Below, piece by piece: positions 16,936 through 25,762 of a DNA stretch of 64,000 nucleotides; position 1 is the stretch's first letter, and each line of letters opens with the position of its first letter. The stretch covers positions 120,165-184,164 of the forward strand of contig NZ_JALCZU010000010.1 of NCBI RefSeq assembly GCF_023522835.1, read 5' to 3'. A program made the position numbers and the translations under genes. This stretch comes from Oceanobacillus saliphilus (GTDB lineage Bacteria > Bacillota > Bacilli > Bacillales > Amphibacillaceae). The notes under the pieces are model-generated. The model saw nothing but the letters and a program-made list of their open reading frames with translations. It did not search any database and was not told the DNA's origin.

Positions 16936-17049
16936 ACACTGACCATACGTGAGGAAAATATCTGAGATTACTTCTTTCTAATACACATGAAAACTTCATA
17001 AAATTAAATAAGCTCTACTTTTTAATAGACTATATTTTTTTAGATTTAT

Positions 17050-17092
17050 AATTATAAAACAAGTTGAGCAATTAATAAGCTCAACTTGTTTT
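17050..17092 (-). terminator. Terminator of the first CsxC-like gene
   Basis: AAAACAAGTTGAGC (17056-17069) and GCTCAACTTGTTTT (17079-17092) form a perfect 14-pair stem with T-rich flanks on both sides. Confidence 0.85.
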
Positions 17093-17129
17093 CACCAATA
17101 ATTAAAAGACTTTTTGTGTTAGATAATTC

Positions 17130-17951
17130 CTAGCAATCTTCTTCGTGTCCGTGTTTTGCAACACTACCATTTACAGTAAGTGGAATTTGTTGAACTTGTA
17201 ACACTTTTAAAGTAAGATCTGTAACGATTTTTTCACGTAATTTGTTAAAGCTGCCGCTATTAGAGTGTTTGCTTTCGTGCGAGTCAAATGAATGCGGAGA
17301 AAAGTCAAGCTCAAAGAATTCCGCGCTAATAAGTTCACAGAATGGCTGTTCATTGTAAATGACGCTATTTTGGAAGAAGTATTTATCTAAACGAGGAGAT
17401 TCTCCATGTTTAGGGTCGAGAAATTGTGCTCTTCTTTGATCTCCAAAACCGAAAATCGGAAAATTATTAAGATCACCTTCACCAGTTAAATCTGCAAAAC
17501 CAGAAAATGGAACCTTCGCTGTTAAAGTACGTAGTGCGCTATTACAGCCTTTTGGTGCATACTCGATGTTTTTGCGAATATATCCTTCTACGAATAACTT
17601 AGCTCCTTCAGAAGTGTAGAATCCTGATTCATTTATTTCTTCAAATGGACCAACAGGAACGAGTTTACATTGTGTTAAGAAAACATCTTTTAATACTCTT
17701 TTAATTTCAGATGCTGGCGGATCAAGCGGAATGTCAGCTTCTACTACGACTTGAAGAGTTGTCTCAGCTAAAACTAGCGGGACTTTAATAAACGCATCAG
17801 TTAGATTTGGATTAACGACAGGAGTAGCGGGAGTATCTGGAAGTTGAACCTCTGTACGCGCTTTAACATCACAATTTACTTTTCTAGGACTAGGATCTTT
17901 CTTTACAATATTTTTATTTAAATAGCTTTGACTATAACCATAACCTACCAT
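17130..17951 (-). CDS. CsxC/SPOCS-like spore-surface protein, paralogue 1
   Basis: 273 residues from ATG 17951, which follows AGGAGG; a longer frame to 18116 has no support. The core FIKVPLVLAETTLQVVVEAD, EIKRVLKDVFLTQCKLVPV and AKLFVEGYIRKNIEYA is the SPOCS/CsxC-type module of spore-surface proteins of Clostridium and Bacillaceae. A second module (VPFSGFAD ... ISAEFFELDF) and a His/Cys C-terminal tail HGHEEDC follow. No signal peptide: a mother-cell protein assembled on the forespore would need none. Tandem with a paralogue at 18088. Role in the coat or exosporium is inferred from family. Confidence 0.75.
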   Translation of the reverse strand: MVGYGYSQSYLNKNIVKKDPSPRKVNCDVKARTEVQLPDTPATPVVNPNLTDAFIKVPLVLAETTLQVVVEADIPLDPPASEIKRVLKDVFLTQCKLVPVGPFEEINESGFYTSEGAKLFVEGYIRKNIEYAPKGCNSALRTLTAKVPFSGFADLTGEGDLNNFPIFGFGDQRRAQFLDPKHGESPRLDKYFFQNSVIYNEQPFCELISAEFFELDFSPHSFDSHESKHSNSGSFNKLREKIVTDLTLKVLQVQQIPLTVNGSVAKHGHEEDC

Positions 17952-18087
17952 AATAAAAATTCCTCCTATTTTTTTGTTAAAGGCTATTACCTTTACAATA
18001 ATAAGATATTCAGTTAGTAAAATTATGCATGGACTTATAATAGGAGTCAATCGTGGATTTTTATTAGTAAGTTGAAATTTCTTTATT

Positions 18088-18942
18088 TTAGATTTTATGG
18101 GAATTTTCAAATTCAACTAATTGCAGCAATTGGATCTTTAAATTTGCTATTATTTTTTGGTCTACTCGATAATAAACTTTTTTTAACCATTCTCGTGGTG
18201 ACACCTTTTCCCAATTAATAGCAGGGAGGTATTCCATTGATTCTTGAATAAATCCTTCAACAAATAATATACCATTTGAAGCTGTCCGTTTCGCTTGATC
18301 TGAAGAATGTTTGAAATTGGAAGGTAAGAATTTACAATTTGTCAATACAACCTCTGTTGAAACATCCAAAATCCTGATGATTCCCTTGTCCATCAGCGTG
18401 TTTTCCTCTAATACGATTTCAATATCATATTCCCCAAGTACGACTGGAATAAGAAACTTTGCAAAAGGAAATGTACTACTAAAAATGTCGTGCCCTTCTA
18501 GTGAGTTTGAGTTTTGTTTAGAAGGTCTCGTTATTTCTTGCTGGAAGTTGTTATTTTTCTTAGATACTTTAGAAGACTCTTTGTTTAAATTCATCATTGA
18601 ATGTACGTTAGAAAAAACCAATCTGCCATATGGTTGCTCATGATAATAAGTAGAAGTATTAAGTTGATATGTCTCAAAGTCAGGGCTCATACCAGTTTGA
18701 TCTTTGAAGTTAAGCGAACTTTCGGCTGTATGAAAGAAAATTGGCTTTTGAAGAAAATCATCAATTTTTATATAAGTTGAAAATGGAACTTTAATGTGTT
18801 TAACTTGGTTACCCATAGATGTATTATATCCTGTTAAAACAGTGTTTTTGTCGCTATTCTTATGATAATTAGATAGCTCTACTGTCTTCGTTTTCTTTGG
18901 AGCAGAGAGGGACGTAATCTTATAATTATTATTAAATTTCAT
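18088..18942 (-). CDS. CsxC/SPOCS-like spore-surface protein, paralogue 2
   Basis: 284 residues. The C-terminal half repeats the module of paralogue 1: FLIPVVLGEYDIEIVLEE, VVLTNCKFLPSN, GILFVEGFIQESMEYLP and a final KIIANLKIQLLQLVEF that matches KIVTDLTLKVLQV in paralogue 1. The N-terminal half is low-complexity, rich in N, S, K and H. GAGGAG precedes the ATG. A CATAAATAA element with GACA 15 bases upstream resembles a sigma-K promoter. Sequence divergence shows an old duplication. Confidence 0.7.
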   Translation of the reverse strand: MKFNNNYKITSLSAPKKTKTVELSNYHKNSDKNTVLTGYNTSMGNQVKHIKVPFSTYIKIDDFLQKPIFFHTAESSLNFKDQTGMSPDFETYQLNTSTYYHEQPYGRLVFSNVHSMMNLNKESSKVSKKNNNFQQEITRPSKQNSNSLEGHDIFSSTFPFAKFLIPVVLGEYDIEIVLEENTLMDKGIIRILDVSTEVVLTNCKFLPSNFKHSSDQAKRTASNGILFVEGFIQESMEYLPAINWEKVSPREWLKKVYYRVDQKIIANLKIQLLQLVEFENSHKI

Positions 18943-19049
18943 TTCAATTTCACTCCTCGAACAATACTGCTTACTTAATACTTATTTATGCAGTTAATCA
19001 TCTTTTGTCCCTGTTAACACGAATTTTACTTCGTTCAAATTAGGTTATA

Positions 19050-19345
19050 AGAAAAAGAACGTGAAGAAGTAGAACCTGCGTATGATATGCAAGATAAAGT
19101 TTAGCCGTATTTGCCAAAAGTGATGGCAAAATTACATACCACACTCCAGTATTTATAAGGGAGTCGTGAAGAAGACGACCACTAATTCGTCTACGTACGC
19201 ACTTCCTGGGGCTTGTTGACCAATTAATTAGCTACCGCGAGAGAATGAATTATCCGAAAGAGAGAATCAAAGCGCTGGACTCCTTAGGGACAGAGGGCTA
19301 TCTTGTTAGCTAGAAGTAGCCGGATTGGCATTGCATTTAGTCGCA
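19050..19345 (+). pseudogene. Decayed coding remnant of unknown family
   Basis: A plus-strand frame reads KEREEVEPAYDMQDKV, stop, PYLPKVMAKLHTTLQYL, stop, GSREEDDH; shifted frames continue SWGLLTN, LATARENELSER and RLAGLALHLVALKI. Composition looks protein-coding and base composition is higher in GC than the flanks, but no family is recognised. Confidence 0.3.
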
Positions 19346-19764
19346 TTAAAAATAATAAAAAAGTTTTCCCACTAAAAATACCCACTCTTAGAACATCATT
19401 TCAATTGTAGTTATAGAAAACTAATCTTTATAGAAATCACTACATTAAGCCACATCATATAATTTGATATATGAAAAAACATCCTTTTGTACATTGACGT
19501 AGTGGATCACTTAAACCTGTTTTTGCACGTTAACGTTTAGGTGGTATATTAAGCGTAGTAACTATCATAAAAGTAATGAACTTTTGATGTTTTTAACAAC
19601 GTTTCCACTTTTGGTCTTAAGCATCATTATTCCAATTAACGAATTAGGAATCCTCGACTAATTTACCATAATCTTGTTGTTCATAAAAATATAAACTTTT
19701 ACGCGATGTTTAATTTGTGCTGTAATCTTCCCTTTAAATTGAAGGCTCTGAACATAGGAATAGA

Positions 19765-19805
19765 GTAATTCTGTCTCAGGTTTAGCAAAACTGAGACAGA
19801 ATTAC
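19765..19805. terminator. Perfect 15-bp hairpin
   Basis: GTAATTCTGTCTCAG (19765-19779) and CTGAGACAGAATTAC (19791-19805) pair perfectly around an 11-base loop. No T run directly follows, so it may be a terminator relic or a repeat; no gene ends next to it. The rest of 19346-19927 shows nothing recognisable. Confidence 0.5.
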
Positions 19806-19927
19806 CTTCATTTCTACTTCCACCTCATGTAATAGAATTTCCTTCTACGTAATGCTTTCCCCTTCTTATTAAAATACTTAAGGTATTACTAAAAAAGCAA
19901 TAATTTCTGTTTTTTAGAATATATATA

Positions 19928-20147
19928 GCTATTACTGATAATCAAATAGAACTTTGTAAGAATGTAGATCAATTAGGTATTAACCATTATGGTATTTAAG
20001 AATTGGTTGGTTACAGAGCGAAAAATTAAAGATGAAGTTATGTATTTTCTTGGGAAAATTGATAGCAATCCCTTAAGCGAAAAAGCTAAAAAACTTGTTG
20101 ATGGAAATGGTAAATCAAAGGAATTAAATACACTTGCCTACAATAAA
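19928..20147 (+). pseudogene. Duplicated 3' end of pseG
   Basis: Nucleotides align with 16077-16297 (for example AGAACTTTGT, ATCAATTAGG, AGAATTGGTT, AGCGAAAAAGCTAAAAAA and GTTGATGGAAATGGTAAATC) with a two-base deletion and other changes. The frame ELKNWL... is therefore a relic, not a gene. It still faces intact pseI, giving the ancestral convergent order. Confidence 0.8.
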
Positions 20148-20164
20148 ATAATCTCCCCAAAAAA

Positions 20165-20201
20165 AGCTCTATTGAATATAATCTACATCTTCAATAGAGC
20201 T
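20165..20201. terminator. Bidirectional terminator between pseG relic and pseI
   Basis: AGCTCTATTGAA (20165-20176) pairs perfectly with TTCAATAGAGCT (20190-20201), with A-rich and T/A-rich flanks. The matching hairpin in the left copy (about 16308-16350) has lost base pairing. Confidence 0.7.
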
Positions 20202-20217
20202 ATATCTAAAAATTTTC

Positions 20218-21255
20218 CTAAGTAATAGGATCCCCAAATTTAAACTCTTTTTCTGCTTTCTTACCTAAGAGTTCTTTATAATACTTAGGCTTCATACCAA
20301 ATCCTGGTCGGACAACTCGAATATTTTCAGATGTGTATGTTTCGCCTTTTCTAATATCCTTTGCAGCATATATTGAACGTCTGAATTGCAATGAATTCTT
20401 TTCTACTTTTGTAGGACCATATTTAACTTTACCTAATGATTTCCAAGCACTCTCTGTTTCTTCTACAAGTGCTTTCATTTCCTGTGGCTCCATAGAAAAT
20501 GCTGCATCAACCCCACCTTCAGATCGATCAAGAACGAAATGCTTTTCAATTACAGTCGCTCCTAGTGCCACACTTGCTACAGATACACCCGTACCCATGG
20601 TATGATCAGATAAACCTACTGGACAATCAAAAAGCTCTCTCATATGTGGAATTGTTAATATATTTGTATTTTCAGGTGTAGCAGGATATGTGCTAGTGCA
20701 TTTTAATAACACGATATCGTTACACCCTGCAGCTCTTGCTGCACGAACGGTTTCATCTAATTCAGCAACAGTAGCCATACCAGTAGATATAATCATAGCT
20801 TTCCCTGTAGAAGCAACTTTTTCAATTAAGGGAATATCATTATTCTCAAAGGAAGCAATCTTGTAAAATGGTACACCTAATCCTTCTAAAAAGTCTACTG
20901 CCGTTTCATCAAATGGTGTACTAAAAGGAATTAGTCCGGCCTCTCTCGCCCGTCTAAATATAGGTTCATGCCACTCCCATGGTGTATGCGCTTTGTCATA
21001 TAAATCATATAAGGATTCACCATTCCATAAACTTTTTGGATCATCTATCATAAAATCTTTGTTCCTCACGTTTAAAGTCATCGTATCAGCCGTGTATGTC
21101 TGAATTTTCAGCGCATCCGCCCCGGATTTTGCTACTGCCTCAACTATTTCTAGCGCCTTATCTAAGGATTGGTTATGGTTACCAGACATCTCTGCAATGA
21201 TGAACGGAGGAAAGGAATTACCTACATACTTATTACCCAACATAATATTTCCCAT
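20218..21255 (-). CDS. pseI: PseI/SpsE: pseudaminic acid synthase
   Basis: 345 residues. A NeuB TIM barrel (FIIAEMSGNHNQSLDKALEI, ADALKIQTYT, FSTPFDETAVDFLE, YKIASFE, ISTGMATVAEL, LLKCTSTYPA, VGLSDHTMG, VIEKHFVLDR) is followed by a C-terminal antifreeze-like SAF domain (RSIYAAKDIRKGETYTSENI, VRPGFGMKPK). It condenses the PseG product with PEP to give pseudaminic acid; NHN and SDHT motifs fit Pse rather than Neu synthases, though legionaminic acid cannot be excluded. GAGAGG precedes the ATG. It is last in a unit with PIG-L, pseC and an epimerase gene (24-base gap to PIG-L). Confidence 0.88.
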   Translation of the reverse strand: MGNIMLGNKYVGNSFPPFIIAEMSGNHNQSLDKALEIVEAVAKSGADALKIQTYTADTMTLNVRNKDFMIDDPKSLWNGESLYDLYDKAHTPWEWHEPIFRRAREAGLIPFSTPFDETAVDFLEGLGVPFYKIASFENNDIPLIEKVASTGKAMIISTGMATVAELDETVRAARAAGCNDIVLLKCTSTYPATPENTNILTIPHMRELFDCPVGLSDHTMGTGVSVASVALGATVIEKHFVLDRSEGGVDAAFSMEPQEMKALVEETESAWKSLGKVKYGPTKVEKNSLQFRRSIYAAKDIRKGETYTSENIRVVRPGFGMKPKYYKELLGKKAEKEFKFGDPIT

Positions 21256-21279
21256 AATCAGTATCCCTCTCTCAATAAT

Positions 21280-21975
21280 TTACTTTATAATCTTTCTTCC
21301 TAGTATGAATGCTTCTGCTGCTTCAACTCCTATGCTTGCACCTCTCCATCTAGACAAATGTTCTAATGAATTAATTGATCTCGCATGTGGCCACTCTCGC
21401 ATTTCAGACTTATAGGACTCCAAAGATCTTAATTTTAATGAAAGAGTTTCAGTAATATCATTGTACCAGTTTGGATTAAAAGGAGGAGCTGATCCAGGGG
21501 TCATCCATTCTGTACTTGAAGCTGTTTCAAAAAATAATATTTCTTCTACTAAATGATTTCCTGGTATTGGTCGACAAGCTGTTATTACTGCTTCATGAAT
21601 ACGACGGTGATCAATATTTACATCTCCAACATGGTGGGTATAAATAACGTCAGGTTGCACTTTACTCACTATCTCTTCTACAACTTTAATAACATCTAGG
21701 CGGTCTAGTGAGTCCATACGATTATCCGGAAATTTATATAGTTGTAGGGAATGGACACCTAGTATGTCATTAGCTTTTTGTGCTGCTTTAGCTAAGTCAG
21801 ATAGTTTTTCGGAATTTATATCCCTATTTCTAGTTTTATCTCTACTCGTGATCCCCTCAGCAAGTATTATAGAGTGCACTGCATCGCCATTAAGAACATG
21901 CTTAGCCAATGTACCGCCACAACCAAGGACTTCGTCATCAGGATGAGCAGCAATTACCAAAATAGTCCGTTTCAT
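21280..21975 (-). CDS. PIG-L family N-acetyl-sugar deacetylase
   Basis: 231 residues. The zinc-binding AHPDDE (H11, D13, D14) and the second ligand motif near THHVGDVNIDHRR identify a PIG-L/LmbE deacetylase. Relatives remove N-acetyl groups from GlcNAc-linked sugars or BshB-type substrates. Its place between the aminotransferase and the nonulosonate synthase suggests action on a surface-sugar intermediate. A bacillithiol BshB role is less likely in this context. Confidence 0.8.
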   Translation of the reverse strand: MKRTILVIAAHPDDEVLGCGGTLAKHVLNGDAVHSIILAEGITSRDKTRNRDINSEKLSDLAKAAQKANDILGVHSLQLYKFPDNRMDSLDRLDVIKVVEEIVSKVQPDVIYTHHVGDVNIDHRRIHEAVITACRPIPGNHLVEEILFFETASSTEWMTPGSAPPFNPNWYNDITETLSLKLRSLESYKSEMREWPHARSINSLEHLSRWRGASIGVEAAEAFILGRKIIK

Positions 21976-22164
21976 TATTTTTCACCCTTACTGAATATTT
22001 TTACATCTGAATGAATTATAGCCATCTTTTATAGAAGCAAGTACAAATTCTAATCTAAAATAGCTAATTTAAATAAAAGCTTTTTGATATCCATTTGCAC
22101 TCCTGGTAACCGGGACAAATATCAGTGCTTGAATGATCGCTTGCTACTATCCCTTTTCTTCAAC

Positions 22165-23367
22165 TTAATCAGTAGCATAATAGGTAATTACCTTCTTTAC
22201 TCCAGCTATTACATCATTTTGGTCTTGCTCAGACATTTTCGGAAACAATGGTAAAGTAATAATTTCTTCATAGATTCTTTCTGCATTTGGACATAGCCCG
22301 GTTTTATAACCCAATTGTTGATAAAAAGGGTGCAAATGTACCGGAATGTAATGCACGTTCACCCCAATATTTTCCTTTTGTAAAGCTTTAAATATTTCAG
22401 TACGATCTGCATTCAGTTTCTCAAGTTTTAATCGAATGATATATAAATGCCAGCTAGAGTTAGCGGCATCTTGTTGATACGGCGTTATGACTGCATTCAT
22501 ATCTGCAAAGGCTTCGCTATATTTTTTCGCATATTCTCTTCTTTTTTTAAGAAATGGGTTTAACTTTTTCAATTGACTTAATCCAAGTGCAGCCTGGATA
22601 TCTGTCATCCGATAATTAAATCCAAGTTCTTGCATTTCATAATACCAAGGCCCCTGATTGTCTTTGAGTTTCAGAGAATCACGAGTTATCCCGTGACTTC
22701 TAAACAGTAGTAACTTTTCATGATAATCTTCATTGTTGGTCGTTATTATTCCACCTTCACCAGTAGTGATGTGTTTGACAGGATGAAAGCTGAATATGGT
22801 CATGTCACCTATTGAACCTATATATTTTTCTTTATATGTGGCGCCTAATCCATGTGCAGCATCATCAATAACGACTATTCCATGTTCTTTGGCTAATGAC
22901 TTAATCTCATCATATTCAGCTGGCTGTCCTGTAAAATCAACGGTTATGATTGCTTTTGTTTTTTCATTGATATGGGATTTGATAGATTGAGGGGATATAT
23001 TATACGTTTTGGGATCTATATCTGCGAATACTGGGGTACCGCCGACATATAAAATGCAATTAGAGCTTGCTGCAAAGGTCATGGAAGTGGTTATCACTTC
23101 ATCATTTTCCTTTATTCCAGCTGCAAAACATGCAGCGTGTAGTGCAGCAGTTCCACTAGAAAATGCTACAGCATACTTCGCTTCTACAAATTCGGCAATT
23201 GCTTTTTCGAATTGGGTGATGGTTGGTCCAGTAGTAATAAAATCACTTTTTAATACATCGATGACAGCTTTTATATCTTCATCATCAATCCACTGCTTTC
23301 CATATGGTAAATAAGAATCTCTTATCGGAGTGCCTCCATGTAGAGCTAGATTTTCCTTTTTTTTCAT
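22165..23367 (-). CDS. pseC: DegT/DnrJ/EryC1 aminotransferase, PseC/SpsC-like
   Basis: 400 residues, the usual length. PLP enzyme: SSGTAALHAAC near 70-80, catalytic lysine in FSFHPVKHITTGEGG (K198), Asp of IDDAAHGLGA pairing with the pyridine N, and GFNYRMTDIQAALG. It transaminates the 4-keto sugar made by the PseB-type dehydratase. The FHPVK and VNVHYIPVHLHPFY blocks are typical of UDP-4-amino-4,6-dideoxy-N-acetyl-altrosamine transaminases. 15 bases downstream of the epimerase gene. Confidence 0.85.
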   Translation of the reverse strand: MKKKENLALHGGTPIRDSYLPYGKQWIDDEDIKAVIDVLKSDFITTGPTITQFEKAIAEFVEAKYAVAFSSGTAALHAACFAAGIKENDEVITTSMTFAASSNCILYVGGTPVFADIDPKTYNISPQSIKSHINEKTKAIITVDFTGQPAEYDEIKSLAKEHGIVVIDDAAHGLGATYKEKYIGSIGDMTIFSFHPVKHITTGEGGIITTNNEDYHEKLLLFRSHGITRDSLKLKDNQGPWYYEMQELGFNYRMTDIQAALGLSQLKKLNPFLKKRREYAKKYSEAFADMNAVITPYQQDAANSSWHLYIIRLKLEKLNADRTEIFKALQKENIGVNVHYIPVHLHPFYQQLGYKTGLCPNAERIYEEIITLPLFPKMSEQDQNDVIAGVKKVITYYATD

Positions 23368-23382
23368 CTTTTGCTCCTTTCC

Positions 23383-24327
23383 TTATATTAGGTTCGTTGA
23401 TTTAATCCATTCTTCTGTTCTTTTAATTCCATCTTCTAAACTATATTTTGGTTCCCAGTCCAGTAGTTCGTTAGCTTTACTGTAATCACATAGTAACTTG
23501 GGTATTTCACTCTGCGGATGAATGTGTGTGATATGTTTAATACGAGTTTCATCATCGACCATTAACTTTGCTAACTCATTTATACTGATATCTTTACCGA
23601 GCCCGGCGTTTACAATCTCTCCATTTACCTTGTCAGAATAACCAGATTCCACAACAAAGCGAGCACAATCCTCTACATAAAGTAAATCACGTGTTTGCGT
23701 GCCGTCTCCATATATGTGAAGGGGCTTACCTGCCAACTTGTTTTTTAGAAAAATGGCGACGACTCCACCTTCTCCCCCCGTTTTTTGATAGGGACCGTAC
23801 GTATTAAACGGACGAATAACTGTTACTGGAAGACCATAGGCATAATAGTAAGACAACACCATATTTTCTGCAGCTAATTTTGAGCCAGCATATGGAGAAG
23901 CTGGTTTAGTTGTATTCATTTCATTAATCCCTTCCTCGCCCAATGCACGCTCATACACCATACATGTACTCATAAATACAATCTTCACATTATTTCTTTT
24001 ACATTGCTCCAAGATATTAAAGGTGCCAATGACATCATTATCGAACGTCGTTCTGGGATTTTCGATGCTGTCCTGTACATTTATGCTAGCGCCTAAGTGA
24101 TAACAAATATCAAATTTTTTAATGAATAAGTGATTTAGCACCCGGATATCCTTTATATCACCTTTAATAAAATCCATAAAATTTTTCTGGTTTCCTAGAC
24201 CCTCCAGATTTTCTATTCTTCCATTTGAAAGATCATCCAGCACCCAAACCTGATGGCCATCTTTTAAAAGTCGATCGACTACCCATCTTCCAATAAAACC
24301 TGCTCCTCCTGTTACAAGAATCTTCAA
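23383..24327 (-). CDS. NAD-dependent nucleotide-sugar epimerase/dehydratase
   Basis: 314 residues, extended SDR: VTGGAGFIG (6-14), substrate/catalytic block MSTCMVYERA and active-site SPYAGSKLAAE (YxxxK), then RPFNTYGPYQ. Looks like a UDP-glucose 4-epimerase/dTDP-sugar enzyme; the exact sugar is not predictable. First gene of a minus-strand unit (epimerase, pseC, PIG-L, pseI). A 50-base fragment of this gene reappears at 25501-25556. Confidence 0.82.
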   Translation of the reverse strand: MKILVTGGAGFIGRWVVDRLLKDGHQVWVLDDLSNGRIENLEGLGNQKNFMDFIKGDIKDIRVLNHLFIKKFDICYHLGASINVQDSIENPRTTFDNDVIGTFNILEQCKRNNVKIVFMSTCMVYERALGEEGINEMNTTKPASPYAGSKLAAENMVLSYYYAYGLPVTVIRPFNTYGPYQKTGGEGGVVAIFLKNKLAGKPLHIYGDGTQTRDLLYVEDCARFVVESGYSDKVNGEIVNAGLGKDISINELAKLMVDDETRIKHITHIHPQSEIPKLLCDYSKANELLDWEPKYSLEDGIKRTEEWIKSTNLI

Positions 24328-24352
24328 TAAACTTCATCCTTTCCAATGCTTC

Positions 24353-25440
24353 TTAAAATATCTTATTTTGGCATATTGAAATATATTCATGCGGACTAGC
24401 ATATCTTCCGAAATTAATAGGGGTAAATTGTAAATCGAACTCCTTAATTAATTTTCTTTGCAATCTTCTATACTTCATAAGCATGTTGAATGTTGTTTTC
24501 TTCTTTATTGTTATTAATTACATTTTTCAAAAAATATTCCATTCTTCCAGATACATATCCGAATTCAATTCAACAAATCGCAGGTCACCCCTCATATCAG
24601 AGAATTTAATTGAATCATCCACAAATTCACCAATTATCTTTCCGCTTTTGGTGAATATTTCTATCTCACGCTTTTTCTCCCGTCCAAAATAATCCAAATG
24701 TAATTCTAATAACATTTCATTATATTTGGCAATATATACTGATAAATCGTCACTATTTATCTCTAGGTATGAATATTTCCCAATTTATATTATATACTTC
24801 TGTAGGGAAACCAAAACAAATAGGTAATATAGTACCACTCATAAATTAAGTCTGTAGAAACGCCACCACCTTCAGATTTTTTCGAGCTATAGACATTTCT
24901 GTAGTCAATTCCTGGTCGCCACTCAGGTAAAAAACTAGAGTTAATATCCCTTATACTCTAAATATCTTCATTTACCAGTTTTTAAGCTTTTTATAGTATT
25001 CATTAAACGTAATGGGGTAAATAAATAACATTTACTGCACCATTTGTTTTAGTAGTCTTTGACGAAATGATTTCCTGATCAAAACCTATTATTTTTAATA
25101 TCGGATCGAGTACATGTATGGAATACTTGTCGCATGAATACTTTTAATTTCACCCAACTTTTCTAAGCCCATTTCTAATTGAAAATTCCTTAGAATACTT
25201 TACAGGAGAGTAAGAGAATATTTGACCTTCCCTTAACTCACTATTTAATGTGTTTGATGCCATCCATGTATTTACAGCAATAGGTTTATCAATATAAATG
25301 GGTAAGCCAGCTTGGATGAATGGCTCACTGTGTTTCAAATGATTTTCATAATCTTCCCGTGTTTATAATACTGCATCCACATTATTGATATTAAAATCAT
25401 CAAAGCTGTCAATATAAAAGGAATATAGGCTCACGTAATG
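24353..25440 (-). pseudogene. Decayed Gfo/Idh/MocA sugar oxidoreductase gene
   Basis: Several frames carry in-order family blocks: DDFNINNVDAVL, then HLKHSEPFIQAGLPIYIDKP (cofactor-domain end), SYSPVKYSKEF, a later VLDPILKIIGFDQEIIS, LPEWRPGIDYRNVYSSKKSE, EMLLELHLDYFGREK and FVELNSDMYLEEW. Multiple stops and frameshifts interrupt it. It was probably a 3-dehydro-sugar reductase or similar enzyme of the glycan pathway. Confidence 0.8.
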
Positions 25441-25500
25441 CCCACCTCCATAAATTACCTATTCTATCAACTGCCCCATACTAATTCTTGAAGTGGCAGT

Positions 25501-25556
25501 TCCATTAATCCCTTCCTCGCCTAATGCACATTCATACATACATGTACTCGAAAGTG
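25501..25556 (-). pseudogene. Fragment of a second epimerase gene
   Basis: CCATTAATCCCTTCCTCGCC and TAATGCACATTCATACATAC plus TACATGTACT match 23928-23985 inside the intact epimerase gene with few changes. This indicates a former duplicate copy reduced to a scrap. Confidence 0.65.
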
Positions 25557-25616
25557 TATGAGCAAATTTACTACATATAATCGAAATCCGTTATTCATTC
25601 TAAACTAAATTCTTTA

Positions 25617-25680
25617 TTAGAAAACTTGGCATTCGCCTAAATCTTTATTACGAAGGCCTCAGTTGTACTTATGCAGCATA
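25617..25680. repeat. Dispersed hairpin repeat, copy B
   Basis: TTAGAAAACTTGGCATTCGCC, cut here to TTAGAAAACTTGGC + ATTCG, pairs TTCG with CGAA and GGC with GCC, and ends CAGTTGTACTTATGCAG. Same family as the copies at 10011, 40784 and 63490. Confidence 0.6.
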
Positions 25681-25762
25681 AGAAAGTTTTATACTATCTT
25701 ATCTGCTAAGAAACACTCACTTCTCTAGTGTCAGTAGTTTTTTTATCTTGTAATAATAATCT

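Larger units (their letters stand above)
19928..20245. repeat. Right copy of the duplicated pseG/pseI 3' junction
   Basis: Partner of 16077-16400. Here the pseI side is intact and the pseG side is truncated. The two copies are in direct orientation and bracket about 3.5 kb containing the CsxC-like genes and several gene relics. Confidence 0.75.
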
